Below are positions 16,913-25,093 of a stretch of DNA of 64,000 nt, in pieces. Numbering within the stretch: the first letter of the stretch is position 1; the number at the start of each line of letters is the position of its first letter. The notes beneath the pieces are model-generated. The model was not told the DNA's origin, did not search any database, and saw only the letters and a list, made by a program, of their open reading frames with translations. The stretch is taken from NCBI GenBank assembly GCA_031580995.1, contig JAVLCC010000001.1:86375-150374 (forward strand). Direction: 5' to 3'. The stretch is from CAJXVY01 sp031580995 (lineage in GTDB: Bacteria > Actinomycetota > Actinomycetes > Actinomycetales > Microbacteriaceae). The translations under genes were made by a program, and so were the position numbers.

Positions 16913-17279
16913 GTTTTGGTTTTGGTTCCAACTTTGGACATATGTAGCTGTTGGTGTTGTCTCACTTTTCATGACCATCATTTCAAAAGCCCTACATTCC
17001 ATTTCATTGATTGCGCAGATGGCCGTGGTTGCGGGCCTCAGTCTGCAGTTATTGCTGTCAACTTTTTTAGCCATACTTGGCGAAAGGGCCGCTACCAGCA
17101 CCTTGGAGTTTTTCGGTTATCTGATTGTCGCCCTGATGGTTTCTGTGGGTGCAATAATTTGGGGTCTGTTGGATAGAAACAACAGATGGTCAAATGCGGT
17201 TTTGTCTCTCGCTGCCTTTACGGTGGCGGTAATGGTGATAAGAATGCAACAACTTTGGACAGGGGTTAGCCCGGTATGA
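16905..17279 (+). CDS. Small four-helix membrane protein of unknown function
   Basis: A 124-residue hydrophobic protein with about four predicted membrane helices (near residues 8-26, 36-58, 66-88 and 96-113) and little else. It overlaps truB by 8 bp and the next gene by 4 bp (ATGA), so it is embedded in the infB-ribF operon. I recognise no family. Its place in a translation operon may reflect only cotranscription; no function can be given. Confidence 0.75.
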   Translation: MVEFWFWFQLWTYVAVGVVSLFMTIISKALHSISLIAQMAVVAGLSLQLLLSTFLAILGERAATSTLEFFGYLIVALMVSVGAIIWGLLDRNNRWSNAVLSLAAFTVAVMVIRMQQLWTGVSPV

Positions 17280-17665
17280 CAGGTATGGGAATCGGCAGGT
17301 TGTTGATTGCCGTTTATGCGGTGTTCGCACTCAGTGCAACAGCTAGGGCTGGATATCAGTTGCTATTTGAATTTGACCAGGCGCCAGTCGCCTATTCACT
17401 TTCTGCACTAGCTGCAATTATTTATATTTTGGCAACCCTGGCACTGAGTAGAACTGGCTCAGTTTGGAAAAAGATAGCTTGGGGGAGCGTGTTATTTGAA
17501 CTTTTCGGTGTTGTCTCAGTTGGTTTCCTGAGCATTACCGTCCCTGAATATTTCGCCCACCCATCGGTTTGGTCGGAATTCGGTCAGGGCTATGCTTATA
17601 TCCCGGCTGTATTGCCAGTGTTGGGACTTATTTGGTTAGCAAGGCGAGATGCAAAAATTCAGTGA
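17276..17665 (+). CDS. Small membrane protein of unknown function, pair of the preceding gene
   Basis: A 129-residue protein with about four predicted membrane helices (near 7-27, 40-58, 68-87 and 107-122) and a basic C-terminus (LARRDAKIQ). It starts with an ATGA overlap with the preceding membrane protein and its end overlaps ribF by 17 bp. The tight coupling of two similarly sized membrane proteins suggests they could form a complex. No family recognised. Confidence 0.75.
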   Translation: MTGMGIGRLLIAVYAVFALSATARAGYQLLFEFDQAPVAYSLSALAAIIYILATLALSRTGSVWKKIAWGSVLFELFGVVSVGFLSITVPEYFAHPSVWSEFGQGYAYIPAVLPVLGLIWLARRDAKIQ

Positions 17666-18557
17666 TTTGATGCTGTTGGATGTTGACAAAACGGCTGTGT
17701 CCATCGGCAAATATGATGCCCTGCACCTAGGTCACCAGCACATAATCAAATCACTCGTTTCATTTGCTCATGAGTCTTCATTGCCTGCGGCTGTGGTCAC
17801 CTTTGACCGTCACCCAAACCATGTTCTGAAACCAGATCAGATACCCGAACCAGTTCTGGGAAACAGTCAGCGCGAGGAAATCTTCGAGCAACTAGGCGTT
17901 GATATCTTGTTGCAGTTGAAATTTACTGAGGAATTGGCGAATCTCTCAGCCGAAAATTTTGTTCAGAGACATCTCATTGATGGCTTGCATGCTCAAAAAG
18001 TATTCGTTGGCGAGCATTTCAGATTCGGACACGGTGGCAAAGGTGACGCTGAAGTCATCGCTAATCAGGGATTAGAAGTTGAGGGTATTAAGCATTTATC
18101 GCTGGAGGGGGAGAAGGTTTCCACCACCAATATCCGAGAGGCGTTAATGCAGGGGGATGTTGAACTTGCTGCAAAAATGCTTGGTCGAAACCATAAGACA
18201 ACCGGCGTTGTTGAAAAGGGGAGACAATTGGGCAGAACTCTTGGATTCCCAACAGCTAATCTTTCTAGGTCCAGTGAGGGGATGCTCCCCGTTGATGGCG
18301 TTTATGCCGGTTATTTACACGTGGGTGAGGAGCGATACGTTGCTGCCCACTCCGTTGGAACAAACGACACCGTTGGAGAGATTCCAAGATTGGTTGAATC
18401 GCATGCGGTGGGTCGGGATGATTTAGATCTCTACGGGAAAGTGGCAACTGTTGAATATGTTCACCAGGTGAGACCCTGGAAGAAATTCGACAGTGTGGAT
18501 GAGCTTGTGGTGCAGGTTCAAAAAGATATCCAGAAGACCATTTCACTTATCAGCTAA
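17649..18557 (+). CDS. ribF: Bifunctional riboflavin kinase/FAD synthetase
   Basis: A 302-residue two-domain enzyme making FMN and FAD from riboflavin. The N-terminal adenylyltransferase domain has IGKYDALHLGHQ (nucleotide-binding GxxD..HxGH type) and VFVGEHFRFGHGGKGD; the C-terminal kinase domain has GRTLGFPTANL and LPVDGVYAGYL. The residue after the first Asp is Ala rather than the usual Gly (DALH for DGVH). An AAGG about 6 nt before the ATG at 17649 supports this start, although ATG at 17670 is possible. Last gene of the infB chain. Confidence 0.94.
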   Translation: MQKFSDLMLLDVDKTAVSIGKYDALHLGHQHIIKSLVSFAHESSLPAAVVTFDRHPNHVLKPDQIPEPVLGNSQREEIFEQLGVDILLQLKFTEELANLSAENFVQRHLIDGLHAQKVFVGEHFRFGHGGKGDAEVIANQGLEVEGIKHLSLEGEKVSTTNIREALMQGDVELAAKMLGRNHKTTGVVEKGRQLGRTLGFPTANLSRSSEGMLPVDGVYAGYLHVGEERYVAAHSVGTNDTVGEIPRLVESHAVGRDDLDLYGKVATVEYVHQVRPWKKFDSVDELVVQVQKDIQKTISLIS

Positions 18558-18672
18558 CCCTCAACTAACTCCCAGATTTCTCTCGACTAAATCCCAGTCT
18601 TATATCAATTCCATTCGCAATTGTTATTGGTGACGGAAAGCTATTTCGTCAAAGATAACGAAAGGAAATTTC

Positions 18673-19173
18673 ATGACTGAGGAAACTAACTCTGAGAAGA
18701 AAGGTTTGTTTTCAAAGACCTGGACGAAAGTTACCGCCGGAGTTTTGGGAGGAACGCTGATTCTTGGAGGAACTTTTGCAACTGGAGCGATTGCGGGTGC
18801 GACATCTATGCCTAAAGGCTTTGACAGAGTTGCCACAGTGGCAAATTCTGAGGAACATCAGCAGTCTCGAGTGGGTATGCAAGCAAACGGCAAGGGTCAG
18901 GGCAAGCAGGGAAACCAAGAGTCCATGATGGGAAAAAAGAATTCTGGTAAAAACCATAACCACGCGAACATGTCTGAAGAGGAGCGTCTAGAAAAAATCA
19001 ATGAGTGGCTTGACTCCATTGGAGTGGATGCGCTGGAGAAGCTTCCGGATGAGCTTTCAGGATCAGCAGAGGAGTTATCTCAGCGCAGGCAACTCGATAT
19101 GATCAATCATCGCTTGGAGAGATTGGGCATTGAAGCCCTTGATGAGCTACCAGAGAAATTACCAAACAGCTAA
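18673..19173 (+). CDS. Secreted or membrane-anchored protein with a duplicated motif
   Basis: A 166-residue protein with a basic N-terminus and a hydrophobic segment (about 20-43, TAGVLGGTLILGGTFATGA) that is a signal peptide or anchor. A Gly/Lys/Gln/His/Met-rich linker follows (about 58-100), then two copies of a 24-residue motif at 105-128 and 140-163, sharing the pattern L..IN..L...G..AL..LP..L (10 of 24 identical, many conservative changes). An AAAGGAAA Shine-Dalgarno precedes the ATG and a strong terminator follows. A monocistronic unit; no family recognised. The start is well supported, the function is not. Confidence 0.8.
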   Translation: MTEETNSEKKGLFSKTWTKVTAGVLGGTLILGGTFATGAIAGATSMPKGFDRVATVANSEEHQQSRVGMQANGKGQGKQGNQESMMGKKNSGKNHNHANMSEEERLEKINEWLDSIGVDALEKLPDELSGSAEELSQRRQLDMINHRLERLGIEALDELPEKLPNS

Positions 19174-19180
19174 GGCTTTT

Positions 19181-19211
19181 CACTAAACCCACCCAGAGGG
19201 TGGGTTTAGTG
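19181..19211 (+). terminator. Strong bidirectional-type terminator hairpin
   Basis: CACTAAACCCACCC, loop AGA, then the perfect 14-nt reverse complement. It sits 8 bp after the stop of the secreted protein. The U-tract after it is short (GTTTAA). The 3' arm contains the -10 element of the next gene. Confidence 0.75.
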
Positions 19212-19212
19212 T
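19207..19212 (+). promoter_or_regulatory. -10 element of the DUF805 gene, inside the terminator
   Basis: TAGTGT ends 6 nt before the GTG at 19219, the leaderless spacing found elsewhere in this window. It overlaps the descending arm of the terminator hairpin. Confidence 0.45.
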
Positions 19213-19218
19213 TTAACC

Positions 19219-19791
19219 GTGAACAAAGTCGGTTTTGTAGAAGCGGTTGGAAATGCCCTTAGGGGTTACTTCCGATTCAGGGGCACCTCAACAAGACCTG
19301 AATACTGGTGGTTTGTTCTTTTCCTAATCCTGATTTCATTCACTACTGGATTGCTGGATGGTCTTTTATACCCTTCATCGAGTGTGAACATAGACCTAGT
19401 CCTTCGGGGTGAACAGGCTATCCCCGCAGCCCCATTCTCGGTGTTCACAGCATTTCTTTTTTTGATGCCAACGCTTGCACTCACGGCAAGAAGATTCCAT
19501 GACGCTGGCCACAGTGCTAAATGGTTGTATCTTTTGATGATTCCCGGTGGCTATGCAATTTTGGCAATTGTCGGCACAGGGCTGATTCTTTTCACCTATG
19601 GAACCGTTGGCATAGAGCTTTTACTGCCGATTTATTTTTTGATTTTTCCGGTAGCGGTTTCCACTTTTGGGTTAGGAATTGTCTACTTCGTTTTTCTCAC
19701 GAAGCCAACCAAGACCTTTTTTGAGGGGAATTTATTCGCTGAACCAAATATCCCTGATTGGCCCTACGGCATCGAGGGTTCTACCTCCTGA
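19219..19791 (+). CDS. DUF805 family membrane protein
   Basis: A 190-residue membrane protein. The N-terminal YFRFRGTSTRPEYWWFVLF segment and ALTARRFHDAGHS are hallmarks of DUF805, a family of small multi-helix inner membrane proteins of unknown role. About four membrane helices can be seen (near 31-48, 74-92, 103-128, 134-160). GTG start at 19219. Stands alone between the terminator and rpsO. Confidence 0.85.
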   Translation: MNKVGFVEAVGNALRGYFRFRGTSTRPEYWWFVLFLILISFTTGLLDGLLYPSSSVNIDLVLRGEQAIPAAPFSVFTAFLFLMPTLALTARRFHDAGHSAKWLYLLMIPGGYAILAIVGTGLILFTYGTVGIELLLPIYFLIFPVAVSTFGLGIVYFVFLTKPTKTFFEGNLFAEPNIPDWPYGIEGSTS

Positions 19792-19816
19792 GCTAGATAT
19801 TTATATCTGCCACCGC

Positions 19817-19822
19817 TAGTAT
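19817..19822 (+). promoter_or_regulatory. Candidate -10 element of rpsO
   Basis: TAGTAT about 85 nt upstream of the rpsO ATG, leaving a leader of roughly 80 nt. S15 represses its own mRNA in several bacteria, so the leader could be a target, but no specific fold was established. Confidence 0.35.
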
Positions 19823-19908
19823 TGGGAAGTTGCCGTGTATCGGCCGCGGAGCCAGAGGGTTTTGAACACAAGGTTTGAAACGCCGCGCTGTGATTAGAAA
19901 GGATCAGA

Positions 19909-20178
19909 ATGGCTTTAGAAAAAAGCGTAAAAGCTGAGATTGTAAAAGAGTATGCCACCCATGATGGTGACACAGGCTCACCAGAGGTACAGGTTGCTGT
20001 TCTGACCAAGAGAATCACTGACCTCACCGAGCACATGAAAATCCACAAGCACGACCACCACTCACGTCGTGGCCTGTTGCTACTTGTTGGTCAGCGCAAG
20101 CGTTTGCTTGGCTACCTGCAAGACGTTGACATCGAGCGCTATCGTGCATTGATTGCCAAGTTGGGTCTTCGTCGCTAG
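19909..20178 (+). CDS. rpsO: 30S ribosomal protein S15
   Basis: An 89-residue S15, full length. Family segments are clear: YATHDGDTGSPEVQVAVLT, HMKIHKHDHHSRRGLLLLV and GQRKRLLGYL. It binds the central domain of 16S rRNA. Start ATG at 19909 with an AAAGGA Shine-Dalgarno. Followed by a terminator and then pnp, the widespread rpsO-pnp order. Confidence 0.98.
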   Translation: MALEKSVKAEIVKEYATHDGDTGSPEVQVAVLTKRITDLTEHMKIHKHDHHSRRGLLLLVGQRKRLLGYLQDVDIERYRALIAKLGLRR

Positions 20179-20191
20179 ATATTCTTCAGCT

Positions 20192-20220
20192 AAACCCTCT
20201 GTCTTTTAGGCAGGGGGTTT
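20192..20220 (+). terminator. Intrinsic terminator after rpsO
   Basis: AAACCCTCTG and CAGGGGGTTT form a 10-bp stem (one G-T pair) around a 9-nt loop, 13 bp after the rpsO stop. The short TTT in the 3' arm serves as a weak U-tract. Confidence 0.7.
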
Positions 20221-20244
20221 CTGTCGTTAACAGCTCTTGACTGA

Positions 20245-20250
20245 TAGGCT
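20245..20250 (+). promoter_or_regulatory. Candidate -10 element of pnp
   Basis: TAGGCT, the same hexamer used at several other genes here; transcription from it gives a pnp leader of about 150 nt. No clear -35 at the normal distance. Confidence 0.4.
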
Positions 20251-20294
20251 GAAAAGCAGAGTTAGGCCGAGGGTTGGGTCATCGGTGGAAAAAT

Positions 20295-20317
20295 CTGGAG
20301 AAGACTCCAGGCTTTTT
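20295..20317 (+). promoter_or_regulatory. Terminator-like hairpin in the pnp leader
   Basis: CTGGAG-AAGA-CTCCAG followed by GCTTTTT, inside the untranslated leader about 95 nt before the pnp start. pnp mRNA is autoregulated through a structured leader in enterobacteria; whether this hairpin is an attenuator or processing site here is unknown. Confidence 0.45.
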
Positions 20318-20410
20318 GACTGAGGACCAAACCTTCTAGGTGAGCTACGGATGGTTCACCGCTCTAATTAGCTATGCGACGCCTAGCTATGTCTTAAAGA
20401 AGGAGTGACC

Positions 20411-22606
20411 TTGGAAGGTCCAGAAATTAAATCAGCCGAAGCCGTTATTGATAACGGAAAGTTCGGCAAAAGAACAGTTCGATTTGAATCAGGCAGATTG
20501 GCGCAACAGGCGCAAGGTTCAGCCGTTGCATATATCGATGAAGAAACAATGCTTTTCAGTGCGACAACAGCATCAAAGCAACCAAAAGATCACTTTGATT
20601 TTTTCCCGCTAACCATTGATGTTGAAGAGCGCATGTATGCCGCAGGAAAAATCCCAGGCAGCTTTTTCCGCAGAGAGGGCAGGCCATCAACAGAGGCTAT
20701 CCTCACCTGTCGACTAATCGACCGTCCTTTGCGTCCATCTTTTGTGGATGGACTGCGCAATGAGATTCAGGTGGTAGTCACCGTATTGAGCATTGAGCCA
20801 GATGAGCTTTATGACGTATTGGCAATCAATGCCGCCAGCATGTCAACCCAGCTAGCCGGATTGCCATTCTCAGGTCCAATCGGCGGTGTTCGAGTAGCAC
20901 TGATCGATGACCAGTGGGTTGCTTTTCCTAAAAACGAGATGTTGAAAGATGCAACTTTTGACATGGTTGTTGCTGGTCGAGTAATTGGCGAGGGCGCAAA
21001 ACAGGATGTTGCAATCATGATGGTTGAGGCCGAAGCAACAGACAATGCAATGGATTTGATTGAAGCCGGTAAGACTGCACCGACAGAGGAAATTGTTGCA
21101 GAGGGTTTAGAAGCATCAAAACCATTTATCAAAGCACTTATTGATGCTCAGCAAAGCCTTGCAGACCAGGCAGCGAAAGAAACCGCTGACTATCCAGTGT
21201 TCCTTCCTTACGAGGATGAGGTTTATAAGCTTGTCGCCGAGGTTGCCGAAAAAGAGCTTGCAGATATTTACAAAATTGCGGATAAGCAAGAGCGCCAAAA
21301 TGCCGATGACGAGCTAAAGACAAAGACTTTAGAAAAGGTCGCAGAAAAAGTAGATGAAGATCAGCTTTCTCAAATTGGAGCAGCTTATAAATCCCTAACC
21401 AAGAAGATTGTTCGCGGACGTGTTCTTGCTGAGGGAATCCGAATTGATGGGCGAGGTGCCCGCGATATTCGTGACCTGGACGCCGAGGTAGAAATCATTC
21501 CAAGGACTCACGGTTCGGCATTGTTCCAGCGTGGAGAGACCCAGATTATGGGTGTCACAACTTTGAACATGTTGAAAATGGAGCAATCAATCGATGCGCT
21601 TCACCCTGAGACCACCAAGCGCTACATGCATCACTACAACTTCCCTCCCTACTCAACTGGTGAAACAGGTCGAGTCGGAACACCAAAGCGACGTGAAATT
21701 GGTCACGGTGCTTTGGCCGAGAGAGCATTGGTTCCAGTTTTGCCAAAGCGTGAAGACTTCCCATATGCAATCAGGCAGGTAAGTGAGGCTATGGGCTCAA
21801 ACGGTTCAACCTCGATGGGTTCGGTTTGTGCATCAACACTGAGTATGTATAACGCTGGAGTTCCGCTAAGAGCAGCGGTTGCCGGTATTGCCATGGGTTT
21901 GGTTAGCGATGAGGTAAATGGCGAGACCCGTTATGCAGCGCTGACAGACATCTTGGGAGCTGAAGACGCTCTGGGAGATATGGATTTCAAGGTTGCAGGA
22001 ACTAAAAACTTCATTACCGCCATTCAGTTGGACACCAAGTTGGATGGAATTCCAGCCAGCGTTTTGGGTGGAGCTCTAGCTCAAGCCAAAGAGGCACGTT
22101 TGCACATTTTAGATGTGATGAACGAGGTTATCGATGAGCCAGATGAGATGAGCCCATACGCTCCAAGAATCATCACCGTGCAGATCCCAGTGGACAAAAT
22201 CGGTGAGGTTATTGGTCCAAAGGGTAAGGTCATCAACGAAATTCAGGATGAGACCGGCGCTGATATCTCAATTGATGATGATGGAACTGTTTACATTGGT
22301 TCAGATGAGGGAGCAAAGGCTGAAGAAGCCAAGCAACGAATCAACGCCATTGCCAACCCACACGTTCCTGAGGTCGGGGAACAGTATTTGGGAACCATCG
22401 TTAAGTTAGCCGCTTTCGGTGCGTTTATCTCACTGATGCCAGGCAGGGACGGTTTGCTGCACGTCTCTGAGATGAAGAGTCTTAGTGATGGAAAGCGAAT
22501 CGAAAACGTCGAAGAAGTCGTTTCGGTTGGTCAGAAAATCCAGGTCGAGATTGCCAAGATTGATGATCGTGGCAAGCTCAGCTTGAAACTGGTGGAAGCG
22601 GAATAG
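20411..22606 (+). CDS. pnp: Polyribonucleotide nucleotidyltransferase (PNPase)
   Basis: A 731-residue phosphorolytic 3'-5' exoribonuclease. Two RNase PH-like cores (about 20-230 and 335-560) flank a helical domain; the second core has FPPYSTGETGRVGTPKRREIGHGALAERAL and SNGSTSMGSVCASTL. The C-terminus carries a KH domain (IGEVIGPKGKVINEI) and an S1 domain (GAFISLMPGRDGLLHVSEM). TTG at 20411 is chosen: GGAG lies about 5 nt upstream and actinobacterial homologues begin MEGPEI; the in-frame GTG at 20405 overlaps the Shine-Dalgarno. Confidence 0.96.
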   Translation: MEGPEIKSAEAVIDNGKFGKRTVRFESGRLAQQAQGSAVAYIDEETMLFSATTASKQPKDHFDFFPLTIDVEERMYAAGKIPGSFFRREGRPSTEAILTCRLIDRPLRPSFVDGLRNEIQVVVTVLSIEPDELYDVLAINAASMSTQLAGLPFSGPIGGVRVALIDDQWVAFPKNEMLKDATFDMVVAGRVIGEGAKQDVAIMMVEAEATDNAMDLIEAGKTAPTEEIVAEGLEASKPFIKALIDAQQSLADQAAKETADYPVFLPYEDEVYKLVAEVAEKELADIYKIADKQERQNADDELKTKTLEKVAEKVDEDQLSQIGAAYKSLTKKIVRGRVLAEGIRIDGRGARDIRDLDAEVEIIPRTHGSALFQRGETQIMGVTTLNMLKMEQSIDALHPETTKRYMHHYNFPPYSTGETGRVGTPKRREIGHGALAERALVPVLPKREDFPYAIRQVSEAMGSNGSTSMGSVCASTLSMYNAGVPLRAAVAGIAMGLVSDEVNGETRYAALTDILGAEDALGDMDFKVAGTKNFITAIQLDTKLDGIPASVLGGALAQAKEARLHILDVMNEVIDEPDEMSPYAPRIITVQIPVDKIGEVIGPKGKVINEIQDETGADISIDDDGTVYIGSDEGAKAEEAKQRINAIANPHVPEVGEQYLGTIVKLAAFGAFISLMPGRDGLLHVSEMKSLSDGKRIENVEEVVSVGQKIQVEIAKIDDRGKLSLKLVEAE

Positions 22607-23938
22607 TTGACCAAACTTGAACTATTGGAGCCCTTCGTCGAGATTCACTCGGCGGAGGGCACCACTATTAAAAGAACTCTTTTACCGAGTGGGATAAGAG
22701 TTCTGACTGAAACTGTCCCGGCTGCTCCGAGTGTTTCAATCGCGATTAGCGTTTCGGTTGGCTCAAGAGACGAACAAGAGGGGCAGTTTGGATCCACTCA
22801 CTTTTTAGAACACTTGTTGTTTAAAGGCACAGCTAAAAGATCTGCCAAAGAGATTGCGGAGGCCTTCGACTCTGTTGGTGCATCTTCTAACGCCGCCACC
22901 GCAAAGGAATACACAAGCTACTACGCAAGAGTGCAGTCAGCAGCGCTACCTCTAGCGGTTGAAGTTCTGGCAGACATGGTCACTGGTTCGCTAATTGACC
23001 CCAAAGAGTTTGAATTAGAACGCACAGTGATTTTAGAAGAGCTGGCAATGGTTCAAGATGATCCCGAGGATGTTGCGCACGAGGCGTCCAGCGCTGCTGT
23101 TTTGGGAGAGCATGATCCCTTGGGAAGACCTATTGGTGGAACTCCTGAAACAATCATGGCTGCCAGTAGAGACGATGTGTTCAGTCATTATCTAGCTAAT
23201 TACCGTCCGCAAGACCTAGTGGTGACAGCTGCTGGGGGAGTGGATCACGAAAACCTTATAGAGCTTGTGGTTAAGGAGCTTTCGCAGTCTGGATTGGATT
23301 TGAATCAATCTGCGAAACCAGCTCGAAGGCTGCTTGGCACGAGGGATTTCACACCAGAAAAAGATTTCATTTCAGTCAGCAAAGAAACCCAGCAGGCGAA
23401 TGTTGCCATTTCCATGAGGGGTGTTTCTGCAATGGATGATAGACGCTACGCAATGGGAGTTTTGAATACAATTCTTGGTGGCGGGATGAGCAGCAGGCTA
23501 TTTCAAGAAATTAGAGAAAAACGTGGTTTGGCCTACAGCGTTTACTCCTTCAACCAGGGGTATTCAGATGCCGGTTTATTTGGCATGTTTGCTGGAACCA
23601 GTCCTAAAAACGCATCCGAGGTGGCAAAACTTTTAGGGGAACAGCTTCTAAGTGTTGCCAACCACGGAGTAAGCGATGCTGAATTTGAATTGGCTCGAGG
23701 AAACATTGCTGGTGGATTGGCTTTGAGGTTTGAATCCAGTCAGGCAAGAATGAACAGGTTGCTATCCGCCGAATTATCAATGGGGCAATTTATTGACCTT
23801 GAATCAACCCTGAAAAGTTTTAGAGATGTCACAAAAGAAGATGTCCAAAGCTTGGCTTTAGAGCTTGCTAATTCGCCAAAATCGCTAGTTGTTGTTGGTG
23901 ATGGAGACTTCGATTCCATGCAGGGCTTGGTAAGTTAG
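22607..23938 (+). CDS. M16-family zinc metallopeptidase
   Basis: A 443-residue processing-peptidase-like protein. The inverted zinc motif HFLEH (in GSTHFLEHLLFKG, about residue 65) and the distal glutamate in ERTVILEELAMVQDD define the active M16 half; the C-terminal half has RGLAYSVYSF. It starts with TTG directly after the pnp stop, so it is probably cotranscribed with pnp, a widespread arrangement. The physiological substrate is unknown. Confidence 0.92.
   Translation: MTKLELLEPFVEIHSAEGTTIKRTLLPSGIRVLTETVPAAPSVSIAISVSVGSRDEQEGQFGSTHFLEHLLFKGTAKRSAKEIAEAFDSVGASSNAATAKEYTSYYARVQSAALPLAVEVLADMVTGSLIDPKEFELERTVILEELAMVQDDPEDVAHEASSAAVLGEHDPLGRPIGGTPETIMAASRDDVFSHYLANYRPQDLVVTAAGGVDHENLIELVVKELSQSGLDLNQSAKPARRLLGTRDFTPEKDFISVSKETQQANVAISMRGVSAMDDRRYAMGVLNTILGGGMSSRLFQEIREKRGLAYSVYSFNQGYSDAGLFGMFAGTSPKNASEVAKLLGEQLLSVANHGVSDAEFELARGNIAGGLALRFESSQARMNRLLSAELSMGQFIDLESTLKSFRDVTKEDVQSLALELANSPKSLVVVGDGDFDSMQGLVS
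23931..23936 (+). promoter_or_regulatory. -10 element of dapB, inside the end of the M16 gene
   Basis: TAAGTT ends exactly 6 nt before the dapB ATG at 23943 and overlaps the stop codon region of the upstream peptidase gene. Suggests leaderless transcription of dapB independent of pnp. Confidence 0.5.
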
Positions 23939-23942
23939 GGCC

Positions 23943-24653
23943 ATGGCAGAATCAATCAGCGTTGTTGGCACCGGTCGCATGGGGTCACTTGCTTTAGAAA
24001 TTATCGAGCAAACCGATGGGCTAAACCTGCATTCGGCTCTGAATTCGAAATCATCTCTTGAAGAGATCGACGGAGCGGATACGGTGATTGACTTCACCAG
24101 ATTCGATGTTAGTCAGGGCGTTGTGAAAAGAGCCTTGGAGAATAACCAAAACGTGATTATTGGAACCAGCGGGTGGAATGAAACTGCTTTGGATTCAATA
24201 AGGGATTCAATAAAACAACAGTCTGTGTTGCTGGTTCCCAACTTCAGCGTTGGCTCAATGTTGATTCAAATGTTTTCTGCATCTGCCGCAAAGTTTTTTG
24301 ACTCGGTTGAAATCATCGAGGGTCATCACCCCAAAAAGGTTGATTCCCCCTCGGGCACGGCAGTCAGAACCGCAGAGCTAATGGCCGAGGCGAGGGGTGG
24401 CGAATTTAGCTCACCGAATATTGAACAAAAGGCCAGAGGTGAATCGGTCAAGGGTGTGCCCATTCACTCAATGAGAATGCAGGGAATATCTGCTTTGCAA
24501 GAGGTTCACCTGGGCAATGATTTTGAATCGATAAAGCTAATTCACAACACCAATTCTCACCAGGCCTATGCAAAGGGTATGCAGTTGGCAATGCTCTCAG
24601 TTAGTCGCATGAGTGGACTGAATATCGGCCTTGCGAGCTTGATAGAGCAATAA
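23943..24653 (+). CDS. dapB: 4-hydroxy-tetrahydrodipicolinate reductase
   Basis: A 236-residue NAD(P)H-dependent enzyme of the lysine/diaminopimelate pathway. Motifs: N-terminal VVGTGRMGSLALEI, the central VIGTSGW, and the substrate motif EGHHPKKVDSPSGTA. Slightly shorter than the E. coli enzyme, as is usual in actinobacteria. dapA lies 2 kb downstream and dapF at 37467, so three steps of the pathway are in this window. Confidence 0.95.
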   Translation: MAESISVVGTGRMGSLALEIIEQTDGLNLHSALNSKSSLEEIDGADTVIDFTRFDVSQGVVKRALENNQNVIIGTSGWNETALDSIRDSIKQQSVLLVPNFSVGSMLIQMFSASAAKFFDSVEIIEGHHPKKVDSPSGTAVRTAELMAEARGGEFSSPNIEQKARGESVKGVPIHSMRMQGISALQEVHLGNDFESIKLIHNTNSHQAYAKGMQLAMLSVSRMSGLNIGLASLIEQ

Positions 24654-25093
24654 TGTCAACCAAGATCTGGATCGGCGTTATGACTGCGCTGAGCGTTTTA
24701 TATTTGGGACTGATGCTGCAAAGAGGCATTATTTTGATTCTGGATGCAAACATTTTGGTGAAGATTTTGGGCTTGGCTTTGCTGTTACTGCCAATGTTTG
24801 CTTTTTGGGCAATTGCAAAAGAAATTGGTTTTGGGTTAGCAAGTGAGCGCATTGCTAAAAAAATACCCGAGCAAAGTTTCAGTGATTTGGGCCTGGAACT
24901 TAGACCTTCGGGGAGAGCCACAAAGGAAAGTGCCAATGGGGCTTTTGAACGCATTAGTTCCAAATTAAATTCTGACGAGAGTTGGCAGAACTGGTTTTTA
25001 TTGGGAGTTGTCTATGATGCCAATGGCGATCGGAGGCGAGCTCGAAGCTCAATTCGGAAAGCTATCGAGCTAGAGCGCTCTGCAGACGTCTGA
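24653..25093 (+). CDS. Membrane-anchored TPR-like protein of unknown function
   Basis: A 146-residue protein with two N-terminal membrane helices (about 5-26 and 32-57) and a C-terminal helical part (about 98-143) resembling a tetratricopeptide unit (WFLLGVVYDANGDRRRARSSIRKAIEL). The A of the dapB stop TAA is the first base of its ATG. The last 32 bp overlap the convergent DUF4395 gene. TPR units mediate protein contacts; nothing more specific can be said. Confidence 0.75.
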   Translation: MSTKIWIGVMTALSVLYLGLMLQRGIILILDANILVKILGLALLLLPMFAFWAIAKEIGFGLASERIAKKIPEQSFSDLGLELRPSGRATKESANGAFERISSKLNSDESWQNWFLLGVVYDANGDRRRARSSIRKAIELERSADV

